A stretch of DNA of 46,599 bases from contig JAFAXQ010000305.1 of assembly GCA_019240835.1 (NCBI GenBank), positions 1-46,599 of the forward strand, given 5' to 3'. Under the pieces are notes generated by a model. That model searched no databases, was not told where the DNA came from, and was given only the letters and a program-made list of their open reading frames with translations. Positions 41,489 through 46,599 of this stretch are shown piece by piece. Made by a program: the position numbers and the translations under genes. This stretch comes from Ktedonobacteraceae bacterium (GTDB lineage Bacteria; Chloroflexota; Ktedonobacteria; Ktedonobacterales; Ktedonobacteraceae). Numbering within the stretch: the stretch's first letter is position 1; each line of letters begins with the position of its first letter.

Positions 41489-42230
41489 CGACCTGTCCCT
41501 CCTCATTTGCGCTATCCTGTTGCATATAACGTGCAAGTAACTCGCGTGCCCGATGGAGGCGGGCCTTGACCAGAGCGGGCGTAAGATTGAGTGTGCTCGC
41601 AATCTCCTCATAGGAAAAGTCATACCAGTAACGCAACACGATCACGGCGCGGTACTTGCCTGGTAGGCGCTGTAGATAGCTTTGAATCTCATCTTGTCGC
41701 TCACCGCGCAGCGCCGCCTGCTCAGGCCCTACACCACCATCGACAATCCACTCCAGAAGCGGTACATCTTCTAGTGGCAGTGCCAGGAAACGGCGACGCC
41801 GCAGTTGATCAATGGCCAGGTGCGAGGCTATTGACAACAACCACGTGCTGAATTTATGCGCGGGCTTATAGGTTGCGAGCTGTGTATATGCGCGCACAAA
41901 CGCTTCTTGGGTCACATCTTCGGCTTCCGTAGTGTTGCCCAGCATGCGATAGGCGAGATTCTGCACAGCATCTTTATAACGCTCGACCAACACCTCGAAG
42001 AGATCTTGGTCGCCATTGAGCACGACTTCAACGAGCGCAGCATCGCTCATCTCTTCTGTCATGACATCGGCCTTCTTCGAGCTACTGGTCGCACGGGTTG
42101 TGCTTGAAATCCCTTGTACACCTGTGGATATCTCGCTACTGCGATGACGACGTATCCTGGGGGCTGGTTTAGCTAGCGTTCCTGCAAGCACTCCTAGTGT
42201 ATCTGAAGCGTTTAACGTCGATTCTATCAT
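41469..42230 (-). CDS. ECF-type RNA polymerase sigma factor with Ser/Arg-rich N-terminal extension
   Basis: The 253-residue protein has region 2 (LFEVLVERYKDAVQNLAYRM, AEDVTQEAFVRAYTQLATY, STWLLSIASHLAIDQLRRRR) and region 4 (YLQRLPGKYRAVIVLRYWYD, SYEEIASTLNLTPALVKARL). The first 56 residues before MTEEMSD are not part of a sigma domain and are Ser/Thr/Arg-rich; an internal ATG (residue 57, position 42062) could be the true start. The ATG at 42230 has GGGGAG only 2 nt away, so its site is not ideal. It heads the operon sigma, anti-sigma, bactofilin-like, rlmD-type. A 7-bp hairpin (42274-42280 with 42286-42292) lies in the leader. Confidence 0.9.
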   Translation of the reverse strand: MIESTLNASDTLGVLAGTLAKPAPRIRRHRSSEISTGVQGISSTTRATSSSKKADVMTEEMSDAALVEVVLNGDQDLFEVLVERYKDAVQNLAYRMLGNTTEAEDVTQEAFVRAYTQLATYKPAHKFSTWLLSIASHLAIDQLRRRRFLALPLEDVPLLEWIVDGGVGPEQAALRGERQDEIQSYLQRLPGKYRAVIVLRYWYDFSYEEIASTLNLTPALVKARLHRARELLARYMQQDSANEEGQVDALPRR

Positions 42231-42524
42231 AGCTCCCCGCTCACTTGCATTGTATATTTAGTATCTCCATTTCCCTCGTGTCACCCACGAGGATGAAGAA
42301 CCTCTATTTTCATTAAGCATAGACAAAAGAGAATACTCTCTGTAAGCAAATACGAGCAGTGGCTAGAAAAGTTGTAGTCTTCATATAGAAGTGTAACATG
42401 GGTACGGTGCTGTGGCAAGGGGGTTGGCATGTGGAGAGTTTAGGATGGTTTTATTTTAAAAGTGCGGCAATGTCCTGTAAAACTGGGCAATACTCTACTA
42501 CTCTCTGCTGTAGGGCCGGAGCTA
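42231..42524. other. Gene-free stretch between the sigma gene and tRNA-Leu
   Basis: No ORF that I can support lies here. It holds the CCTCGTG/CACGAGG hairpin at 42274-42292 and, on the minus strand, AT-rich sequence before the sigma start. The tRNA-Leu promoter begins at 42525. Confidence 0.5.
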
Positions 42525-42553
42525 TTGACGGATGGGCAGCATCATGATACTAT
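42525..42553 (+). promoter_or_regulatory. Candidate promoter of tRNA-Leu
   Basis: TTGACG (42525-42530), a 17-bp spacer and TACTAT (42548-42553) match 5/6 and 4/6 of consensus. The start point would be near 42560, about 43 bp before the mature tRNA. Confidence 0.6.
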
Positions 42554-42602
42554 CATTTCGTCTTACGACACTCCTGTAACACTGCATAGCACGTTCACTG
42601 CT

Positions 42603-42685
42603 GGGGCGATGGCGGAATGGTAGACGCTGGAGACTTAAAATCTCCTGGCCGCAAGGTCGTGAGGGTTCGAGTCCCTCTCGCCCCA
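42603..42685 (+). tRNA. tRNA-Leu (anticodon UAA)
   Basis: The acceptor stem pairs GGGGCGA (42603-42609) with TCGCCCC (42678-42684), with discriminator A at 42685. The anticodon stem GGAGA/TCTCC encloses CTTAAAA, giving anticodon TAA at 42636-42638. A variable arm and the T-loop GGTTCGAGTCC are present, as expected for a class II tRNA. CCA is not encoded. A broken recombinase gene lies about 70 bp downstream. Confidence 0.96.
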
Positions 42686-42756
42686 CCTCCCTTTACACGC
42701 GCTTCCAGAGACAATCCATAAGCAGCAGTTTGTCCCTACAACCAACACAGAAGACT

Positions 42757-43270
42757 TTATTTTAGCTGTTTTTGGTAAAGTCTTCTGGCCCAGGAAAACG
42801 CCTCAGAGTCAGCAGGACCACGATACTTGTGTATATGCTTCCAGACAAGCTTACCTACCTCTGGATGCAGTCCTATTTCACGTTCCTTCCGGCCCTTGCC
42901 GAAAACCTTCACATAACGAAACTGAGTATCTATATCAGATAACTTCAATTCCGCATAGTTCAGAAAGACGCATCCCCGTATCCAAGAAAACCAAGAGTAA
43001 AACATAGTTGCGGAAGCCTTCCATAGTCGTCTGGTCACACGCTGCTAGCATCTTCTCTATATGCTCAGGTGTAAAGGTCGGCGCAATATACTCAGGAGCT
43101 TTCGGCTGAACAAGTCGAGATGCAGGATTGCTACTTAACAAATCCTCATCAATAGACCAACTAAACAGCCTCTTGAGAGCACGCACATACCCACGTATCG
43201 TAAAAGCAGAAAGGGGCTTCTCTTGAGTAGGCTTATGAGGATTGTTTTCATCCGCTCTGAAATGAGCGCA
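42757..43270 (-). pseudogene. Tyrosine recombinase/integrase remnant, frameshifted and truncated at both ends
   Basis: Two frames carry one interrupted recombinase. From 43270 to about 42950 the protein reads core-binding domain (YVRALKRLFSWSIDEDLL, SNPASRLVQPKAPEYI) and the start of the catalytic domain with its first conserved Arg in DTGMRLSELCGI. A single extra base at about 42949-42951 shifts the frame, and the continuation LKLSDIDTQFRYVKVFGKGR to about 42757 has the K-beta segment. The HxLRH box and the catalytic Tyr are missing. The upstream end runs into the stop codon of the MBL gene in frame. It is next to tRNA-Leu, a common integration site, so this is likely the trace of a lost integrative element. 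Confidence 0.85.
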
Positions 43271-44005
43271 TCATGCCAGCATAAAAGACATGAGATCGCG
43301 CCCAACTATAATCGTCCCCTTGTAGCCTCTCTGTACCGCCTGGGCCTGTAATTGAGTGGCGTTGATTTGCCGATAGAGATGTGAGCATACGATCACCTTT
43401 GCCTGTGATGCCACGGCAAGCTCGACGATTTCTGTGTCCTCTATATGCCCCGAGTCGACGACGGCAAGATCGACATCCTTGAGAAAGGCTATTTCTTCGG
43501 CATGAAAAGACGAGTCGCCAGTGAGCGCATAGCGTCTTGTAGCCCAGGTGAAGCATATACCGTGGTTACCTGCTGGGAGTAGGCTTACCGACTCGAATGA
43601 ATGTCCACCTATGGCGAAGGGGCCTGCAGCAATTTCGTGTACAAGCACAGAGTACGAGGGCTGGCCAAAACTGCTAGGGCCAAAAAGTTGCATCAGTCCT
43701 TCAACAAGCTGTTTGACTCCAGGAGGGCCGTAGATGTGAAGATCGCAGGTGCGTGGATGAGTGCGCGACCAAGCACCTGCGTGTAAGAGGGGTACGAGGT
43801 CAGATACATGATCGGGATGAAAGTGCGACAGGACGATATGCTGCACCTGGCAGTGTTGCACACCAGCTTCTAGAAGGCGTTGCACGACGCCATGCCCACA
43901 ATCGAATAGGATGAGGGTGTTATCCAGCTCGAGTAACACGCTTGAGGCGCGCCGCTCGTGTTCAATCTGGCATGTTCCAGTACCTAGCAGTGTTAGAGCG
44001 CTCAT
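43271..44005 (-). CDS. Metallo-beta-lactamase-fold hydrolase (RNase Z-like branch)
   Basis: The 244-residue protein has the MBL metal site HFHPDHVSD with His61, His63, Asp65 and His66, an Asp in ALTGDSSF and a final His in VIVCSHLYRQ. The opening MSALTLLGTGTCQIEHERRASS and ILFDCGHGVVQRLLEAGV resemble the RNase Z/ElaC and phosphodiesterase branch (LGTGxxxP..R..SS). It is shorter than RNase Z (about 300) and lacks a clear exosite, so tRNA 3' processing is not certain. It sits 64 bp after the SRPBCC gene on the same strand; the recombinase remnant follows its stop in frame. Confidence 0.85.
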   Translation of the reverse strand: MSALTLLGTGTCQIEHERRASSVLLELDNTLILFDCGHGVVQRLLEAGVQHCQVQHIVLSHFHPDHVSDLVPLLHAGAWSRTHPRTCDLHIYGPPGVKQLVEGLMQLFGPSSFGQPSYSVLVHEIAAGPFAIGGHSFESVSLLPAGNHGICFTWATRRYALTGDSSFHAEEIAFLKDVDLAVVDSGHIEDTEIVELAVASQAKVIVCSHLYRQINATQLQAQAVQRGYKGTIIVGRDLMSFMLA

Positions 44006-44069
44006 ATGTCCTGGTTAACTATCATCAGCGGAAAGAGGAGTCAACTGCGCAGTCTTTCCTAGATTTCCT

Positions 44070-45104
44070 CTATTTCCTCTCTTCTTCTGAGGAAGGAGGT
44101 TCTTGCTGTTCAGACTCTTGCAGATTTTCGGGCTGCTTTCCACGAATAGCAGTGCTCCAGGGCGATTCGATCTCAGTCCCAGACACATCTGGAGTGTTGC
44201 CTGGACCAGGCACGGGAGCACGGGCCAGCATAGGGTCTTTGCTATACTCGGGGAAGCGCTCGTTACGTGCATCACGGTCACCTAGCGTAGTGCCGGGCAT
44301 CGAAGCATTCCGTCCTCCAAGTGTGTCGTAGACGGGATGAGGCGTATCTTCCACAGCAGGATGCTCTGCCTCAGCATCGGCTTGCTGCTGTGCCTGTTGG
44401 CGGTCCTGTTCAGCCTGTTGCAGCAGAGCCTGCTCTTGCTCCGCCTCAGCCTGCTGCTGACGTGCAATCTGCTGCTTTCGCTCAGCTTGTTGTTGCTCTG
44501 CCGCCTGCTTCTGCTGCGCGGCTTGCTGCCGAATGGTCGCATCACGCTGCTCAAGTGCCTGTGCAGCCATCATCGGGTCGTGCGCCATCGACTCCTTTTG
44601 CTGCCGCGTGATCGTACCTTTGGCTATCACACTCTCACTATGAAACAGGTAATGCGACTCCATTGGGTCCAGCGCGCTGGGTGGGGCCTGTTCTACCATC
44701 TGTGCAAAGTGCTCCAGGTCCCTCTGCAGCGTCTCGTCGAAACGGCTATCGACACCTGCTCTATCGACTAACTCGCCCAGGACACCCGCGGGTGGCGTGT
44801 AGCTCAGATACACATCGACCACTGTACGATTCTCTCCGGCGGGAGAGAATTCGACTCTCCCTCTATTCTCCAATCCACTTGTGGAACGCCAAGCGATCTG
44901 CCTGTCGGGAATCCACCCTTCGTTCACCGCATCCCACTCATGAGTGCCCATTATCTGTGCCACCCAGTGGCTACGCTGCTCATCATAATAAGTTACTTCT
45001 TTCACAAAGCTCATAAACTTCGGAAAGTCATTAAAGTGCGTAAAAAGCGAATATACCTGATGTACAGGTGCATTCACTACAACCGCTGTATGATGTTCCG
45101 ACAT
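44070..45104 (-). CDS. SRPBCC (polyketide cyclase/START-like) protein with Gln-rich coiled coil
   Basis: The 344-residue protein begins with an SRPBCC domain (about residues 5-145: VVVNAPVHQVYSLFTHFNDF, then FMSFVKEVTYYDEQRSHWVA and GWIPDRQIAWRSTSGLENRG), as in Polyketide_cyc2 proteins, often annotated as cyclases or ligand binders. Residues about 170-250 are a long Gln/Ala/Glu-rich helix, probably coiled coil, and the tail to 344 is Pro/Glu/Ser-rich and likely unstructured. AAGGAAAGG precedes the ATG. An AT-rich upstream stretch (45130-45165) could hold its promoter. The ligand is unknown. Confidence 0.78.
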   Translation of the reverse strand: MSEHHTAVVVNAPVHQVYSLFTHFNDFPKFMSFVKEVTYYDEQRSHWVAQIMGTHEWDAVNEGWIPDRQIAWRSTSGLENRGRVEFSPAGENRTVVDVYLSYTPPAGVLGELVDRAGVDSRFDETLQRDLEHFAQMVEQAPPSALDPMESHYLFHSESVIAKGTITRQQKESMAHDPMMAAQALEQRDATIRQQAAQQKQAAEQQQAERKQQIARQQQAEAEQEQALLQQAEQDRQQAQQQADAEAEHPAVEDTPHPVYDTLGGRNASMPGTTLGDRDARNERFPEYSKDPMLARAPVPGPGNTPDVSGTEIESPWSTAIRGKQPENLQESEQQEPPSSEEERK

Positions 45105-45167
45105 ACAACCTTTCCTTATTTAACCGACTGTCTCTTTATATAATATATATAAGAGTCTTTGCAACAA

Positions 45168-45227
45168 GCTCAACAAAGAGGGGGGTTTGCGAGTAAAAAG
45201 GGAAATAGGGAAAGGTCTTTGTTGAGC
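45168..45227. repeat. 12-bp perfect inverted repeat after the hsp20 remnant
   Basis: GCTCAACAAAGA (45168-45179) pairs with 45216-45227 across 36 bp. It lies between the hsp20 remnant and the SRPBCC promoter region and could be the old hsp20 terminator; there is no U-run. Confidence 0.5.
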
Positions 45228-45275
45228 CTAGTGTCGGCAGGCAACACTTTGGCCTCCCTGGAGGAACTGAATGCA

Positions 45276-45517
45276 TTAACTCTGTGCTTGTCCAGCTTCG
45301 ACATTCACCTGCTTGGGTTGACTCTGACCGCTAGTGATGCCTATACGCCGTGGGCGGCTAGCCGGGCTAACAGGAATGGTAATCTTCAGCATACCGTGCT
45401 CGTAGTTCGTCTGAATGTTATCGGCGTCAATCGGACGAGCAAAAGTAATCGAGCGCTCAGTTGATCCATAGCGCGTCGCAAACTGAGAGCTTCGCGCCAA
45501 GGGTTATACATTGACAT
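45276..45517 (-). pseudogene. hsp20 with an internal out-of-frame deletion
   Basis: From an ATG at 45517 the frame gives MSMYNPWREALSLRRAMDQL, the normal N-terminus of bacterial Hsp20. In another frame, directly overlapping, the sequence RYGSTERSITFARPIDADNI to GITSGQ and AGQAQS is the C-terminal part of the alpha-crystallin domain, ending at 45276. Most of the crystallin domain between them is missing. Both frames share the bases CGCTATGGATCAACTGA, so the deletion joined two similar short sequences. A 74-codon ORF from 45500 has no start of its own that I would trust. The chaperone should be non-functional. Confidence 0.85.
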
Positions 45518-45769
45518 GTTGTTTATTACCCCCTTGTATCTTACTTACTTCGTACGAGATGCTTTCATCTCCATTAGTGACACGTTCTAGCATGGAGGAA
45601 TGTGTCACCACTGGAGATGGGTATCCCACGGTCAGGTAATGCGCCCTAGAGTGTTTTTGCACCGAGGGGCACGTGATGCATGGTGGCTGACGTGGCTTGC
45701 AGAGGGAATCCACGCGTGTGCGCAAAAACATGACGAAGTAGGGGGCATCCTAATACGATGACTAAGGGG
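45518..45769. other. Gene-free stretch between the hsp20 remnant and tRNA-Arg, with a large inverted repeat
   Basis: No gene is seen. 45566-45583 pairs with 45602-45619 over 18 bp with two mismatches around an 18-bp loop, and TGTTTTTGC (45652-45660) is inverted at 45722-45730. These lie upstream of the broken hsp20, and the first may be an old heat-shock control element. It does not match the CIRCE sequence (TTAGCACTC). Confidence 0.5.
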
Positions 45770-45842
45770 CGCGCCCAACAGGACTCGAACCTGCGACCTA
45801 GTGTTTAGAAGACACTTGCTCTATCCACTGAGCTATGGGCGC
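45770..45842 (-). tRNA. tRNA-Arg (anticodon UCU)
   Basis: The minus strand reads GCGCCCA (5' end at 45842) pairing with TGGGCGC (45777-45771), discriminator G at 45770. The D-arm has AGCTCAGTGGATAGAGCA, the anticodon stem AGTGT/ACACT encloses CTTCTAA with anticodon TCT (complement of 45807-45809), and the T-loop GGTTCGAGTCC is present. CCA is not encoded. Confidence 0.97.
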
Positions 45843-45882
45843 AACGTTGCAGGGAATGCAGTGTATTCCCTGTGCGGTTATC

Positions 45883-45911
45883 ATGATAGCAAGTTGCACT
45901 GTGGTAGTCAA
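45883..45911 (-). promoter_or_regulatory. Candidate promoter of tRNA-Arg
   Basis: On the minus strand TTGACT (45906-45911), a 17-nt spacer and TATCAT (45883-45888) match 5/6 and 5/6 of consensus. An 8-bp hairpin (45850-45857 with 45865-45872) lies in the 5' leader of the precursor. Confidence 0.65.
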
Positions 45912-46012
45912 GCATCTTCGCATCAGTCACAATGTATGTTTATCCTACTTGCTATTCCAAGCGTCTGTTCCCACGAGCCGCAAACACCTACTTCATGAGA
46001 GAATATCTCGTT

Positions 46013-46399
46013 CTATCTTCTTATCCTCGTCATAATAGGAGCTAACTTGCTTTGCAAGAAAAGACTAAGCTTCAACGCTTCATAGGTCTCTGGTGGGTTG
46101 GTTTGCCACTCTACATTCACGGGAAACAAGCGTACTGCTGTATGCAAAATGACCACTTCATTTGCATTAAACGGAATGGTATTGTCATTTGCACCTTGCT
46201 CCATCATAGAGGAGACTTTGCCTTGTACCTGTTTCAGCGTCTCGTGCGCCAGTTGAATATTAGGTAAGGATTTCGGGCTAGTAATAATTAACTGCTCAAG
46301 AGGTAGCAACGCCTTCTTAAGTAGCAGTACATCGTCCAGGGTAAGAAAGAGTGATTGTGCTTTACTTGAGTCTCCGTGACGACGACGTGGTTGTTTCAT
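46013..46399 (-). CDS. Small helical protein of unknown function
   Basis: The 128-residue protein starts with a basic MKQPRRRHGD segment. It looks mostly helical (LDDVLLLKKALLPLEQLIITS, IQLAHETLKQVQGKVSSMM, NANEVVILHTAVRLF, TYEALKLSLFLQSKL), soluble and without membrane segments or a motif I recognise. GAGAGG lies before the ATG, supporting translation. It is the last gene seen on the minus strand; 46400-46599 holds no gene that I can support. Confidence 0.55.
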   Translation of the reverse strand: MKQPRRRHGDSSKAQSLFLTLDDVLLLKKALLPLEQLIITSPKSLPNIQLAHETLKQVQGKVSSMMEQGANDNTIPFNANEVVILHTAVRLFPVNVEWQTNPPETYEALKLSLFLQSKLAPIMTRIRR

Positions 46400-46599
46400 A
46401 CTTCCTCTCTCAGTCTTGTTTTTCGCTTATTCGAGAGACACCTCAACAAATAAGCTTCAACTCCTCTGTTCAGTGTGATAAAATAGGTAAATAAAACAGA
46501 CGCATCGAAAGCGTACATCGCTTGTGAGCGTCTTAGAACACTCTGAACAGTTGGGGTTTTCGGTTGTAGCCCAAGGATGATTCATACCAATAGGTGTAT

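Noticed and set aside
41489-41623. Longer N-terminus of the second anti-sigma factor
   Set aside because: The extension is entirely within the sigma gene in another frame and has no ZAS-like features; the ATG at 41488 has a strong ribosome site.
42757-43186. Two separate small genes
   Set aside because: Both are parts of one tyrosine recombinase joined by a one-base shift.
44321-44771. Plus-strand ORFs rich in Leu and Ala at 44321-44771
   Set aside because: They are antisense shadows of the Gln-rich coiled coil of the SRPBCC protein (CAG repeats read as CTG).
45276-45500. A short intact Hsp20-like gene of 74 codons
   Set aside because: Its N-terminus is out of frame with an upstream, normal Hsp20 start and most of the crystallin domain is missing.
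1-46599. CRISPR arrays, complete insertion sequences, rRNA
   Set aside because: No regularly spaced direct repeats, transposase ORFs or rRNA-like sequence were seen on reading.

Overview
The window reads as chromosomal DNA of a Ktedonobacteria-like Chloroflexota, inferred from content rather than a search. It carries several zinc-ribbon Ser/Thr kinases and pseudokinases, two ECF sigma/ZAS anti-sigma pairs, a lone SufB, a nuoJKLMN block and dense intergenic hairpins. No phage, CRISPR or complete insertion sequence was seen.

Region 1 (1-9335, minus) is a nine-gene oxidative metabolism operon. In transcription order it encodes a DJ-1/PfpI protein, a benzoylformate-decarboxylase-like ThDP enzyme, a SnoaL-like protein, the 2Fe-2S, molybdopterin and FAD subunits of a xanthine dehydrogenase-type hydroxylase, two more NTF2/SnoaL-like proteins and a GMC oxidoreductase that runs off the left edge. 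A 602-bp intergenic region (9336-9937) holds divergent sigma-70-like promoters, a 12-bp palindrome and, in both 5' leaders, overlapping inverted repeats that cannot all pair at once. Rightward lies a fusion of a ferritin-like domain, CDGSH, 4Fe-4S-like and second CDGSH domains, followed by a DUF4239-type membrane protein.

Region 2 (12.8-22.2 kb) holds an amino-acid-type ABC substrate-binding lipoprotein, the bifunctional NAD(P)HX repair enzyme, a TRM11-like methyltransferase with a leaderless start, sufB behind a perfect consensus promoter, a kinase/zinc-ribbon/pseudokinase protein, and an ECF sigma/anti-sigma pair.

Region 3 (22.4-28.8 kb, minus) is the nuoJKLMN membrane arm of complex I. 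It has its own promoter and ends near a 22-bp inverted repeat. Nothing for nuoA-I is in the window.

Region 4 (29-38.4 kb) has a pseudokinase, a PsiE-like and another membrane protein, citrate synthase (minus), a coupled ugd-acpS pair, a CvpA-like protein and a double PH/PASTA membrane protein. Region 5 (38.4-42.2 kb, minus) reads sigma, anti-sigma, bactofilin-like membrane protein, RlmD-type methyltransferase. Region 6 (42.6-46.6 kb) has tRNA-Leu(UAA), a broken tyrosine recombinase, an MBL hydrolase, an SRPBCC/coiled-coil protein, an internally deleted hsp20, tRNA-Arg(UCU) and an unknown protein.

The points most worth following are the two leaders around 9.4-9.9 kb, the uncharacterised ThDP/Mo-hydroxylase/GMC/NTF2 operon they serve, and the two freshly broken genes near the tRNAs.
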